From positions 124,001 to 188,000 of the forward strand of contig NZ_OMKA01000029.1 in the NCBI RefSeq assembly GCF_900299525.1: 64,000 bases of DNA. The letters run 5' to 3'. The notes under the pieces were generated by a model. The model ran no database searches. It saw only the letters and a program-made list of their open reading frames with translations, and was not told the origin of the DNA. Position numbers and translations under genes: made by a program. Numbering within the stretch: position 1 is the first letter of the stretch; the number at the start of each line of letters is the position of its first letter. Shown one piece after another: positions 43,639 to 52,874 of the stretch. This DNA comes from Aquimarina sp. Aq78. GTDB lineage: Bacteria > Bacteroidota > Bacteroidia > Flavobacteriales > Flavobacteriaceae.

Positions 43639-43923
43639 ATGAAAATAGAACACCCAATTAATAAAATTGCTATCACTTTAGCCTTAGTTAGTTTTCTAAT
43701 CGGAACCTCTCTATTGTTACTTTATATATTCTTTAAATGGAGCACCCTTCTACATATAGGAATTAATTATGTTAGAATTGCTTTCCTTGTTAATTCATTT
43801 TTTTTGGCATTTCTAATTATTAATGCAATTTTCTTTTCAAAAGACACCAAAGAGAATCTAATCACAATTCTACTCTTTTTACTTAACATCCCCATTACCC
43901 TTTTATATATCCAAATCGTATAA
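43639..43923 (+). CDS. Small membrane protein, tandem paralogue 2
   Basis: Protein of 94 residues and a clear paralogue of the preceding one. The start is the ATG at 43639, because the aligned paralogue begins at the same residue and the leader TTTTTAATCTCATCATT is copied just in front of both starts (43300 and 43622). An upstream in-frame Met at 43579 lies inside the previous gene. Three hydrophobic helices; function unknown. Confidence 0.65.
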   Translation: MKIEHPINKIAITLALVSFLIGTSLLLLYIFFKWSTLLHIGINYVRIAFLVNSFFLAFLIINAIFFSKDTKENLITILLFLLNIPITLLYIQIV

Positions 43924-43935
43924 ATATTAATTATT

Positions 43936-44583
43936 ATGAATATTATAGAAAAACAAATGCCATTCATAAAACTATTTGTGTTTTCAGTAACATTTAGTTT
44001 ACTATTATTGGTAATCAGAGCCATAAAAACAGAATCTTCTTTTTATCTATTCCTGGTCTGGAATCTCTTTTTGGCATGTATACCTTATGCTATTACGATA
44101 CTACTAAGCATACGCAAAACAAATCAATTCATTTTCTGGCTAGGTTTTATGATATGGTTGGTATTTCTACCTAATTTCCCATACATCTTAACCGATTTAC
44201 AACATATTAGATTAAGCAATTTACAATCAGTATGGTTTGATGTTCTACTTATCCTATCCTTTGCCATCAATGGCCTGATCATTGGCTTTGTTTCTTTATG
44301 GATGATGCAGACATTGCTTCAGGAAAAATTTTCTAAAAAAATCACAAACCTCATCTCTTATTGCATTCTGCTATTGTGTGGTTTTGGGATATATCTGGGA
44401 AGAGTATTAAGATGGAATAGTTGGGATATACTTCAAAATCCATCAGGGATTTTATCAGATATCCTAAAAAGAATCCTATTCCCTACCCAACATATTAACA
44501 CCTGGGCATTTACGATAGGTTTTGGTGGTTTTCTAATCATCACATATCGAATGATTCAATATTATCAAGAAAAAAATAATTAA
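43936..44583 (+). CDS. DUF1361 family membrane protein
   Basis: Integral membrane protein of 215 residues with six or seven helices. The DUF1361 signature is clear: LVWNLFLACIPYAITI, FWLGFMIWLVFLPNFPYILT and DLQHIR, then GRVLRWNSWDILQNP. Function is unknown across the family. It starts 12 nt after the small paralogue gene and 30 nt before creD, hence the same operon. Confidence 0.85.
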   Translation: MNIIEKQMPFIKLFVFSVTFSLLLLVIRAIKTESSFYLFLVWNLFLACIPYAITILLSIRKTNQFIFWLGFMIWLVFLPNFPYILTDLQHIRLSNLQSVWFDVLLILSFAINGLIIGFVSLWMMQTLLQEKFSKKITNLISYCILLLCGFGIYLGRVLRWNSWDILQNPSGILSDILKRILFPTQHINTWAFTIGFGGFLIITYRMIQYYQEKNN

Positions 44584-44613
44584 AAAAATACAATCACTAT
44601 AAATATTATATCT

Positions 44614-45969
44614 ATGGAAACCCAAAAACAAAAAAAGTCCTTTGGTCAATGGTTAAAGACCTCTATTACCGTTCGAATGCTAATGGTTGGAATACTAATA
44701 TTAGTATTATTAATCCCTTTGTCTTACATTAAAGATTTAATACGAGAACGTTCCTATAGACAAGAAGAAGTCGTTAAGGAGATTAATCAAAAATGGGGGA
44801 ATGAAGTCCTGCTATACGGTCCGATTCTTAAAATCCCTTATCAGGTACATACCTTAAAAAAAACCTGGGATGACAAAACAAAATCGTATAACGAAGAAGA
44901 TATTATTACGATAAAACATGCCTTTTTCTTTCCCAACACATTAGATATAAAAGCCAATATCGAGTCTGAAACTTTAGGAAGAAGTATCTATGAGTCTGTA
45001 GTATATACTGCCGATATGAAAATAACAGGTTCTTTTACTACTCCTAATTTCGAAACGCAGGATATAGCAGCAGCAGATATTTTATGGAATAAAGCTACCG
45101 TACAGGTGAACTCAACAAACTTAAAAGGGATACGAAGTAACCTGGAACTAAAACTAGGAACAGACCAATATCCTTTACGATCTCGTTATGCACAAAACTC
45201 ATATACAAATACTCTCGAAACTAAGTTTTTAAAAGAAAACTCTTTACCAAAAGAGGGTACTATCGATTTTAGCCTGGATCTCCTGATTAACGGGAGTGAA
45301 CAGTTACGATTTATTCCTGTAGGTCGTGAGACCAATGTATCTATGACATCAAATTGGGCCTCCCCGAGTTTTAATGGTAATTATCTACCCAATACCAAGA
45401 CCAAACAAATCTCTGATCAAGGTTTTAAAGCCAATTGGAAAGTATTACAAATTAACAGAGAATTTGAGCAGGAATTTTTTGGAGAACTACCACATATTAA
45501 CGCTTCTGCCTTTGGTGTGAAATTACTGATTCCAGTAGATGAATATCAAAAAAGTGAACGCGCTGCCAAGTATGGATACCTTGTGATTGCCCTTACCTTT
45601 CTGGTATTCTTTTTAATCCAGGCAATTAGCAAAATTCATATTCATCCATTTCAATATTTAATGGTTGGATTAGCACTAACCATGTTTTATACATTATTGA
45701 TTTCTATATCAGAACATTCTAGTTTCTTACAAGCATATGCCATCGCAGGTAGTGCGGTAGTTTTACTAATTTCTATGTATTCAAAAGCAATACTTAAAAG
45801 CTACAAATTTATGGGGTTTATAGCTGCTTCTTTGGCAGCATTATATGCATTCATATTTGTGATCATTCAATTAGAGAGTTATGCGTTATTAGTAGGAAGT
45901 ATAGGTTTATTCCTAATTCTGGGAACTATAATGATGATATCCCGTAAAATTGATTGGAAAAACGATTAA
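44614..45969 (+). CDS. creD: CreD-like inner-membrane protein
   Basis: Cell envelope protein of 451 residues. In E. coli CreD belongs to the CreBC regulon and affects envelope integrity and colicin E2 tolerance. A membrane anchor (VRMLMVGILILVLLIPLSYI) is followed by a large periplasmic domain beginning YGPILKIPYQ and five helices at the C-terminus (YLVIALTFLVFFLIQAI; IHPFQYLMVGLALTMFYTLL). HPFQYLMVGLAL is a strong CreD signature. Last gene of the operon, with a terminator straight after it. Confidence 0.92.
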   Translation: METQKQKKSFGQWLKTSITVRMLMVGILILVLLIPLSYIKDLIRERSYRQEEVVKEINQKWGNEVLLYGPILKIPYQVHTLKKTWDDKTKSYNEEDIITIKHAFFFPNTLDIKANIESETLGRSIYESVVYTADMKITGSFTTPNFETQDIAAADILWNKATVQVNSTNLKGIRSNLELKLGTDQYPLRSRYAQNSYTNTLETKFLKENSLPKEGTIDFSLDLLINGSEQLRFIPVGRETNVSMTSNWASPSFNGNYLPNTKTKQISDQGFKANWKVLQINREFEQEFFGELPHINASAFGVKLLIPVDEYQKSERAAKYGYLVIALTFLVFFLIQAISKIHIHPFQYLMVGLALTMFYTLLISISEHSSFLQAYAIAGSAVVLLISMYSKAILKSYKFMGFIAASLAALYAFIFVIIQLESYALLVGSIGLFLILGTIMMISRKIDWKND

Positions 45970-46005
45970 ATAAGACATACAAAATTAACTGGTTAGTTAG
46001 TTGAT

Positions 46006-46043
46006 AAAAGTCGTGCTTCAGATTTTTGAAGTGCGGCTTTTTT
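46006..46043 (+). terminator. Intrinsic terminator of the creD operon
   Basis: AAAAGTCGTGCTTCA pairs with TGAAGTGCGGCTTTT, allowing G-U pairs, around a loop of 6 nt and runs into TTTTTT. It starts 37 bp after the creD stop and shows that an upstream in-frame start for the DUF192 gene at 46001 is not credible. Confidence 0.8.
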
Positions 46044-46072
46044 ATCTACTTTTAGTTCTTATAAAAAACCAT

Positions 46073-46570
46073 ATGAAAAAAACCATTTATATCTCTATCA
46101 TAGCATGTACTACATTAAGTATGTTTTCGTGCAAAACAGATTCTAAAAACAATCAGAATCTGACTAAGGAGGTCACATTTACCAAAGAAGGTGAACTTTC
46201 TTTATTTGATCTAAAGGATTCAATCCCAAATCCAATAACCAAACTAGATATCGAAATTGCCGACTCTGACTATGAAAGAGAAACAGGTTTGATGTATCGC
46301 AAATCTATGCAGAAGGATCGGGGTATGTTATTTATATTTTCTGAAGAAGCTCCGCATTCGTTTTATATGAAAAACACAAAGTTCCCTTTAGATATTATAT
46401 TTATAGATGCAAAAAATAAAGTAGTAAGTATCCAAAAAAACGCACAACCTCTTAATGAATCTTCATTACCATCTGAAGGACCAGCACAATATGTGTTAGA
46501 AGTTAATGCTAAACTTACTGACACCTGGAATCTTAAAGCTGGTGATTCTATTTCTTTCACCAAGATGTAA
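46073..46570 (+). CDS. DUF192 lipoprotein
   Basis: Lipoprotein of 165 residues, starting at 46073 just before a typical leader (MKKTIYISIIACTTLSMFSC, lipobox Cys20). The mature part is a DUF192 domain: DIEIADSDYERETGLMYRKS, RGMLFIFSEEAPHSFYMKNT, PLDIIFIDAKNKVVSIQ and YVLEVNA. The fold is known structurally but the function is not. A palindromic repeat begins 11 bp after the stop. Confidence 0.88.
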   Translation: MKKTIYISIIACTTLSMFSCKTDSKNNQNLTKEVTFTKEGELSLFDLKDSIPNPITKLDIEIADSDYERETGLMYRKSMQKDRGMLFIFSEEAPHSFYMKNTKFPLDIIFIDAKNKVVSIQKNAQPLNESSLPSEGPAQYVLEVNAKLTDTWNLKAGDSISFTKM

Positions 46571-46580
46571 AAAAAACAAT

Positions 46581-46615
46581 CAAACCTCACAGGTTTTCTA
46601 AACCTGTGAGGTTTG
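46581..46615. repeat. Palindromic repeat, 15-5-15 family, copy 3
   Basis: CAAACCTCACAGGTT, 5 nt, AACCTGTGAGGTTTG: perfect 15-bp arms with the same CCTCACA core as copies at 25341 and 28654. It lies directly after the DUF192 gene and may double as its terminator, although no long T-run follows. Confidence 0.85.
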
Positions 46616-46630
46616 AAAATATACATAAAC

Positions 46631-46664
46631 AAAAATCCTTTCTAATTGCTTAGAAAGGATTTTT
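46631..46664. terminator. Bidirectional terminator between DUF192 gene and secDF
   Basis: AAAAATCCTTTCTAA, TTGC, TTAGAAAGGATTTTT: a perfect 15-bp stem with a tetraloop and T-runs in both directions. It lies 22 bp after the secDF stop (minus strand) and serves the convergent DUF192 transcript as well. Confidence 0.9.
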
Positions 46665-46686
46665 ATAATTATAACTTCAAAAGAGA

Positions 46687-49600
46687 TTACTTCTTCTCTT
46701 CGGTTTCTTTTTCTTTAGTCTTTAAACCAACTTTACGCACGGTATCATACATTACCGGAGTTGCAATAAATAGTGACGAATAGGTACCTATAATCACACC
46801 AATAATTAACGAGAACATAAACCCTCTTAAAGGCACCGCGAATATAAAGATCGCAATCAGTACCAATAATGTAGTTAAAGATGTATTTAAAGTACGACTT
46901 AACGTACTATTTAAAGCTCCATTAACGTTTTTATCCAACGGTCTTCCAGTATGCTCGTTGAAGAATTCCCTAATTCTATCAAATACAACCACGGTATCAT
47001 TTAACGAGTATCCAATTACGGTAAGTATAGCTGCAATAAACGCCTGATCAATTTCCATATTAAATGGCATAAATTTATAGGTTAGAGAGAATATCCCCAG
47101 TACTATCAATACATCATGGAATACCGCCGCAACTGCACCTAAACTAAATTGCCATCTTCTAAATCGTAATAAGATATATAGGAATACAACTATAAGAGAT
47201 GCAAGTACAGACCAGAATGCAGCTTGTTGAATATCATCAGCAATTGTTGGCCCTACCTTCATAGAATGCATAATACCAACTTGCTTATCTTCACCTCCAT
47301 TAACAAATTGATCATAGGTTAATCCATCAGTCAAATACGGTTTTAAAGCTGTAAATAACTTGTTTGAAATTTCTGCATCTACTTCTTCTCCTGTTTCATC
47401 AACTTTATACTTTGTCGTAATTTTTAGTTGATTATTTGTTCCATAGGTCTTTGCTTGTGCACTTTCAAATGCAGCAACAAGATCTTTCTCTACCACAGTA
47501 GGAACAACATCTTTTGCAAAACGAACAGTATATGTTCTTCCTCCTACAAAATCCACACCTTGATCCAGTCCATTGGTAAATAAAGAACCAATACCTGCTA
47601 CGATAATAATACCAGAAATGATATAGGCAACTTTACGCTTCTTTAAGAAATTAATATTAACATTCTTAAATAAGTTTTTGGTTGCTCCCGTAGAAAAAGC
47701 TAGCTCTTTACCGTTTTTACCATAACCATCTATAAATAATCTGGTAACAAAAATCGCTGTAAACAATGAGGTCAAAATACCTATTAATAAGGTAGTCGCA
47801 AACCCTTTAATTGGTCCAGTACCAATAACTAATAAAATAAGACCCGTAAGACCTGTAGTAATGTTCGCATCAAGTATTGATGACAATGCATTACTAAATC
47901 CGTCTTTAATAGCATCTACCTGAGATTTACCTTTTGCCAGCTCTTCTCTAATTCGTTCAAATATTAACACGTTAGCATCCACCGACATACCAATCGTTAA
48001 TACAATACCTGCAATACCAGGAAGTGTTAATACCGCTTTTAATCCTGCTAATACTCCAAAAATAAATAAGATATTAACCACCAAGGCCACATCTGCAAAA
48101 AGTCCTGCTTTACCATAGTAAAACACCATCCAGATCAGAATCAATACTAATGCTATTGCAAAAGACATGACACCACTATCAATAGCTTCTTGACCTAATG
48201 ATGGCCCTACTACTTCACTTTGTATAATATCTGCAGAGGCTGGTAATTTACCTGCTCTTAATACATTTGCCAAATCCTGACCTTCTTCTATAGAAAAGTC
48301 TCCAGTGATTTCACTTCTTCCTCCGCTAATTGCTCCTGTTGTAACACCTGGAGCAGAATATACTATATCATCTAATACAACTGCTATCTGGCTACTTTGA
48401 CTAAAAGCACGACCAGTCATTTCTTCCCATTTTTTAGCCCCTTTACCATCCATTTGCATGGTAACTGTTACTTTACCTAATTGGCTATATTCTTGTCTTG
48501 CATCTGTAATAACGCCACCACTTAGTTCTGGTTCATTATCTCTATTTCCTTTTATAGCATATAAATCTAAAAATTCAGAATCTTTTTCAGGTTTTCCCCA
48601 GGCAAACTTCACAAAACGTTGCTCTACCGGCAATAAAGCTTTTACCTTAGGGTCATTAAGATATGCCATAAATTGGTCTGCATTCTTCTTTTCTACAGTA
48701 GCCACTACAGGCCCACCTTGTCTTCCTTGTCCTACAATTAGATCAAACAATGGATTTACCTGTGCTTCAATATCTGTAGAATCTTCTGCATCTTCTAATA
48801 AGTTTTCGATAGCCGCATCAGCATCAGTTGTTGTAGAATCAACTTTTGCAGTATCCACTTGAGTAGAATCTACAACCGTTTCACTAGTTTCAGCAACTTT
48901 TTCCTTTATTTTATCTACACCTTCAAGATCTTCTTTAATTAAATTATTGGCAGCTATAAGATGATTAAAAACTTCTTCCATCTTATATACGTCCCAAAAT
49001 TCTAATTGAGCTGTACTAGTTACCAAACTTTTTACTCTCTCTATATCTTTAGCACCAGGAAGTTCTACCAAAATACGACCAGATTCTCCTAAACGTTGGA
49101 TATTAGGCTGGGTAACTCCAAACTTATCGATACGCTTACGCAATACTTCGAATGCTGATATTACAGACTCATCAATCTTACGTTTTAGAACAGGTTTAAC
49201 TTGCTCATTAGTCATATCATAAGTGATATCATCACTTAGGTTTTTGTTGGCAAAAATATCTGGTGATGCTAATTTTGCATCTGGGATTTTTTCAAATTCG
49301 GTAAAGAAATCATCTATGTAATTATTTTGGCTATTTTTCTGCAACTCATCGGTAGCAAGCAAAGCTTGATTAAACGATGGGTCTTTAGATTTATTAGCAA
49401 GCCCACTTAAAATATCTTTTACAGAGATCTGTAGAATAACATTAATTCCTCCTTTAAGGTCAAGCCCTTTATTAAGTTCTTTATCCTTTGCATCATTATA
49501 TGTAATACCTGCAAAAATTTCTTCTTTACCAATAGAATCTAAATAGTTACCTTCTGCCGTCTCTCTTAATTTCGAATAGTCTTTTACACTTTCGGGATAT

Positions 49601-49725
49601 TTTTGCTGTGCAAAGGCTTCAGCTTCTTTCTCTTTTGTGTTGACCATGTATGTATATGACAATTGGTAAATACATACCAAGCCAAATAAAATAGCAAATA
49701 CCCTAACAAGTCCTTTATTTTGCAT
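46687..49725 (-). CDS. secDF: Fused protein translocase subunit SecDF
   Basis: Membrane protein of 1012 residues that uses the proton gradient to pull secreted proteins through SecYEG. The SecD half starts with one helix, then LNKGLDLKGGINVILQ and the large P1 domain including VLRKRIDKFGVTQPNIQRLG, followed by helices with AGIVLTIGMSVDANVLIFER. The SecF half has the LDQGVDFVGGRTYTVRF entry and SLNDTVVVFDRIREFF. About 12 helices in total. A long Thr/Asp/Glu-rich insertion near residues 270-320 (VDTAKVDSTTTDADA) is an extra disordered loop. Fusion of SecD and SecF is standard in Bacteroidota. Confidence 0.97.
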   Translation of the reverse strand: MQNKGLVRVFAILFGLVCIYQLSYTYMVNTKEKEAEAFAQQKYPESVKDYSKLRETAEGNYLDSIGKEEIFAGITYNDAKDKELNKGLDLKGGINVILQISVKDILSGLANKSKDPSFNQALLATDELQKNSQNNYIDDFFTEFEKIPDAKLASPDIFANKNLSDDITYDMTNEQVKPVLKRKIDESVISAFEVLRKRIDKFGVTQPNIQRLGESGRILVELPGAKDIERVKSLVTSTAQLEFWDVYKMEEVFNHLIAANNLIKEDLEGVDKIKEKVAETSETVVDSTQVDTAKVDSTTTDADAAIENLLEDAEDSTDIEAQVNPLFDLIVGQGRQGGPVVATVEKKNADQFMAYLNDPKVKALLPVEQRFVKFAWGKPEKDSEFLDLYAIKGNRDNEPELSGGVITDARQEYSQLGKVTVTMQMDGKGAKKWEEMTGRAFSQSSQIAVVLDDIVYSAPGVTTGAISGGRSEITGDFSIEEGQDLANVLRAGKLPASADIIQSEVVGPSLGQEAIDSGVMSFAIALVLILIWMVFYYGKAGLFADVALVVNILFIFGVLAGLKAVLTLPGIAGIVLTIGMSVDANVLIFERIREELAKGKSQVDAIKDGFSNALSSILDANITTGLTGLILLVIGTGPIKGFATTLLIGILTSLFTAIFVTRLFIDGYGKNGKELAFSTGATKNLFKNVNINFLKKRKVAYIISGIIIVAGIGSLFTNGLDQGVDFVGGRTYTVRFAKDVVPTVVEKDLVAAFESAQAKTYGTNNQLKITTKYKVDETGEEVDAEISNKLFTALKPYLTDGLTYDQFVNGGEDKQVGIMHSMKVGPTIADDIQQAAFWSVLASLIVVFLYILLRFRRWQFSLGAVAAVFHDVLIVLGIFSLTYKFMPFNMEIDQAFIAAILTVIGYSLNDTVVVFDRIREFFNEHTGRPLDKNVNGALNSTLSRTLNTSLTTLLVLIAIFIFAVPLRGFMFSLIIGVIIGTYSSLFIATPVMYDTVRKVGLKTKEKETEEKK

Positions 49726-49901
49726 TATTTATTTATTTTGGTCAAACCTGTTAAAACGAGTAATTATATAATATACTCAAGGCTTGACAATTATTTTTAA
49801 TTATTTAATATTGTGTGATTAAGCTTTATCAAACTATTGACAAAAGCTCTATTTAAAATATGATTAGTTTTTAGGAATTTCTTAAAAGCTATGAATTCCA
49901 A

Positions 49902-50522
49902 TCAAGAGATTGGTCCAGCTCTTACTTCTGGAATGTTATGCGAAGTATTATCTATTGCAATTGCAATATTTGTATTTACTTTTTGGGCTACCTTTATAAG
50001 CCTATCTATATAATCGGTATCTATTCCTTTAACAAAACTATACAAGTTAGAACCAGAATAGCCATCACGTTCATGTTTTACTTCTAAAACATACTTACCA
50101 TTAAAGTCAGCATCAAAATCTGTACTTTTTTGGATCTCATAAACATCGAGATTATAGTCTTTAGAATTTTTATTTAAAGGAAACTGGTTGTTATCTTCAT
50201 TTTGATCATAAAAAACATGATCAAGGGCTACATCTTGTGCTTCAGAAAGTATTCTTTTTATATAGTCTACATCTGCATCGCTGTAATAAGCAATTTTAAG
50301 CTTACCATTTTTTAATCCTTTTGATATTCTGGTGTATTCAACTCCAATGGATTGCAATTGTTTTTTTACACTTGTAATCGCATTTTCGGCTTCTAGAGAA
50401 GTAACATCATCATTAACAAACTCTAATACAATTTCCTGATTAGGTACAACAGTTTGTTGTTGAATAACAACAAGTAATGCTAATGCACTGATTAAAGTTC
50501 CGAAGTACCATTTCTTCTTCAT
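49902..50522 (-). CDS. Uncharacterised exported protein
   Basis: Protein of 206 residues with an N-terminal membrane anchor or signal (KWYFGTLISALALLVVIQQQ). The rest is soluble with a mixed alpha/beta pattern: EIVLEFVNDDVTSLEAENAI, KKQLQSIGVEYTRISKGL and YIDRLIKVAQKVNTNIAIAI. The stretch from EIVLEF through QLQSIGVE loosely recalls the P1 region of SecD (strand, then a helix leading to a FGV-like turn), and the gene lies directly upstream of secDF (177 bp apart, same strand). A role with the translocon is speculative; I do not recognise the family. Confidence 0.55.
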   Translation of the reverse strand: MKKKWYFGTLISALALLVVIQQQTVVPNQEIVLEFVNDDVTSLEAENAITSVKKQLQSIGVEYTRISKGLKNGKLKIAYYSDADVDYIKRILSEAQDVALDHVFYDQNEDNNQFPLNKNSKDYNLDVYEIQKSTDFDADFNGKYVLEVKHERDGYSGSNLYSFVKGIDTDYIDRLIKVAQKVNTNIAIAIDNTSHNIPEVRAGPIS

Positions 50523-50720
50523 TCGGCAAATATAAAAAAATTAAAACTGCATTTCTAAAGTCTTTAAATAAATATCTGTTGCAATCTTTGAACATCAAAA
50601 CGTATGAGTTTCAATTTTGGTATTTATCGCTATTCAAAATAACATCAGAACCCGAAGTTTGTTCTATAGTAAAGGCTTCATTCATTAGAGAAACGTATAT
50701 CAGTATAACTATATTAAAAC

Positions 50721-50753
50721 AGTAAGAGCTGCCTAAAAAAAGCAGCTCTTACT
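50721..50753. terminator. Terminator downstream of mdh
   Basis: AGTAAGAGCTGC and GCAGCTCTTACT form a perfect 12-bp stem with a 9-nt A/T-rich loop, 19 bp beyond the mdh stop on the minus strand. Confidence 0.75.
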
Positions 50754-50771
50754 AAATATATTTAGGATGTA

Positions 50772-51698
50772 TTATAATTCTAACAATCCATTTGTCTTCT
50801 TAACACCTTCTGCACTTTCTGCAAGTTTAGCTTTTTCTGCATCGCTAAGCTCTATTTCTACAATCTTTTCGATTCCGTTTCTACCTAATACAACTGGCGC
50901 ACCAATACAAAGATCATTTAATCCATATTCTCCTTCTAATAAGGTAGAACATGGGAAAATTTTCTTTTGATCACAAGCAATTGCCTGCACTAAGCCAGAT
51001 ACTGCTGCTCCCGGAGCATACCATGCAGATGTACCCAATAATTTGGTTAATGTAGCTCCACCAACCTTAGTATCTGCAGCTACTTGTTCTATTCTTTCTT
51101 CTGAAATAAATTCTGAAACAGGTACGCTATTTCTTGTAGCTAATCTTGTTAATGGCACCATACCTTTATCACTATGACCACCAATTACCATCCCATCAAC
51201 ATCAGAAATAGGAGCACCTAATGCTTCTGCTAATCTGTATTTAAAACGAGCACTATCCAAAGCACCACCCATACCAATGATTCTATTTTTAGGAAGATTG
51301 GTTGTTTTATGCACTAAATAGGTCATTGTATCCATAGGGTTACTAACCACAATAATAATAGCATTAGGAGAATGCTCTATCAAACTTGAAGATACTGTTT
51401 TAACAATACCTGCATTAATACCAATCAATTCCTCTCTTGTCATTCCTGGTTTACGAGGAATTCCTGAAGTAATTACAGCAATATCACTTCCTGCAGTTTT
51501 AGAATAATCTCCTGTAGTACCAGTGATTTTGGTATCAAACCCGTTTAAAGAAGCTGTTTGCATCAGATCCATCGCTTTTCCTTCTGCATATCCTTCTTTA
51601 ATATCTAACACGACTACTTCTGAAGCAAAATTCTTTATTGCTATGTATTCAGCGCAACTAGCACCTACTGCACCAGCTCCTACTACTGTAACTTTCAT
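50772..51698 (-). CDS. mdh: Malate dehydrogenase
   Basis: NAD-dependent malate dehydrogenase of 308 residues of the LDH-like type used by Bacteroidota in the TCA cycle. The nucleotide site is VVGAGAVGASCAEYIA; the substrate-binding Arg loop is GIPRKPGMTREELIG; the catalytic His is in MVIGGHSDKGMVPL. IVVSNPMDTMTYLVH is characteristic of MDH rather than lactate dehydrogenase. Single gene ending at a terminator. Confidence 0.96.
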   Translation of the reverse strand: MKVTVVGAGAVGASCAEYIAIKNFASEVVVLDIKEGYAEGKAMDLMQTASLNGFDTKITGTTGDYSKTAGSDIAVITSGIPRKPGMTREELIGINAGIVKTVSSSLIEHSPNAIIIVVSNPMDTMTYLVHKTTNLPKNRIIGMGGALDSARFKYRLAEALGAPISDVDGMVIGGHSDKGMVPLTRLATRNSVPVSEFISEERIEQVAADTKVGGATLTKLLGTSAWYAPGAAVSGLVQAIACDQKKIFPCSTLLEGEYGLNDLCIGAPVVLGRNGIEKIVEIELSDAEKAKLAESAEGVKKTNGLLEL

Positions 51699-51784
51699 GG
51701 TATATTTTTTTGAATGTAATTAAACTTATTTATTTCGCGAAAATACGAATTCTTTGATGAATTAATTAACAAATAGAGTGTTAA

Positions 51785-52786
51785 TTACCAGCCAAAATTA
51801 AGTCCTAAAGAAAGGTTATTATAGTTTTGTAATGTATAATCCAAATTAGCTCTAAAAATACCAAACTGTACTTTTGCACCAATTGATGCTTTAACTCCTT
51901 TTGCTTTATTTTTCACACTTATTGGATCTGTTACTGTTTGTGAATTCAGTGGCCCATTTTGGATTTGATAAGTACCTAATAAATCTGCATCACTCGAACC
52001 AAAATAATACCCCAGCCCCCCATAAAAGTTTAAAACCGGTAATTTGGTGGATACAATACCTGTGATTAACCATGAATTAGTATTTAGACGTACTTCTTGG
52101 TCAGCACCTTCTATCCCACTGCTGGCATTAATATCATAAAAACCTTTTACATTGGTATATCCCAACAAAGCAGATAGTCTAACCGGCCATCTCTTTAGTG
52201 GAAAAACCCAATCGGTAAACTCATGCTGAAACGCAACACCGTATAACTGTATTTCGGCATCTTGTACTGCTTTAATCCTAGGTAAAAATCTAAGTTTTAT
52301 TTCTGTACTTTTTATTAACCCCATTGATCCTTGAATAAACCCGTTTGGTAAAGAATTAATTTCAGAATCTCCGATACCATTTGGCAAAATAACTTCTAAT
52401 TCTGTAGCTTGACCTCGATTTATTACTACTACTACCTCTTCTTGATTTACACCTAATGCATTTGCAACAGTCTGACTGCTTTGTCCATTTCTAAATGTTA
52501 AATCCGTATAATCCTGCACATTTAGAATAAAAGATTGTTTCTCTTCTCTTATAAAAGATAGGTTACCTACAATTCCTGCTTCGAAGTGCCATAATTTTTT
52601 TGTTTCTGCTGTATTATACCAACCATTTGACATAGCGTTTACTAAAGACTCTCCTGCAGATGCAAAATAATCTTCACTAAATCTCTGGGCATTTTCGATT
52701 CCTATTTCAAGAATTTGATCGATATCTGTTTGCGAAAACGTAGCGTGACCTAGAAGTAATGCCAACAGCAAAGTACATTTTTTCAT
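51785..52786 (-). CDS. DUF6588-like outer-membrane protein
   Basis: Exported protein of 333 residues. The start at 52786 gives a typical signal peptide (MKKCTLLLALLLGHATFSQ); a Met nine residues upstream at 52813 is less likely. The mature chain has strands suited to a small outer-membrane beta-barrel (KLWHFEAGIVGNLSFIR; WPVRLSALLGYTNVKGFYD; FRANLDYTLQNYNNLSLGL) and ends in an aromatic residue (NFGW). Similar proteins are annotated DUF6588 in flavobacteria; function unknown. It lies between gyrB and mdh on the same strand but behind a terminator. Confidence 0.7.
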   Translation of the reverse strand: MKKCTLLLALLLGHATFSQTDIDQILEIGIENAQRFSEDYFASAGESLVNAMSNGWYNTAETKKLWHFEAGIVGNLSFIREEKQSFILNVQDYTDLTFRNGQSSQTVANALGVNQEEVVVVINRGQATELEVILPNGIGDSEINSLPNGFIQGSMGLIKSTEIKLRFLPRIKAVQDAEIQLYGVAFQHEFTDWVFPLKRWPVRLSALLGYTNVKGFYDINASSGIEGADQEVRLNTNSWLITGIVSTKLPVLNFYGGLGYYFGSSDADLLGTYQIQNGPLNSQTVTDPISVKNKAKGVKASIGAKVQFGIFRANLDYTLQNYNNLSLGLNFGW

Positions 52787-52816
52787 AAGATTTGGGTTTA
52801 ATGGGCATTGCAATAT

Positions 52817-52850
52817 AAAAAAAATCCGCTATACCTTTATATAGCGGATC
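52817..52850. terminator. Terminator downstream of gyrB
   Basis: ATCCGCTATA and TATAGCGGAT pair around 6 nt; on the minus strand a run of eight T follows. It lies 26 bp after the gyrB stop. Confidence 0.88.
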
Positions 52851-52874
52851 TTAAATATAATTTTAAACTATTAT

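Noticed and set aside
46001..46072. In-frame upstream extension of the DUF192 gene from 46001
   Set aside because: It would start inside the creD terminator and place 24 residues before a normal lipoprotein leader that begins at 46073.
48458..48862. A 134-residue plus-strand frame inside secDF
   Set aside because: Fully antisense to the conserved SecD P1 coding region; shadow of a real gene.
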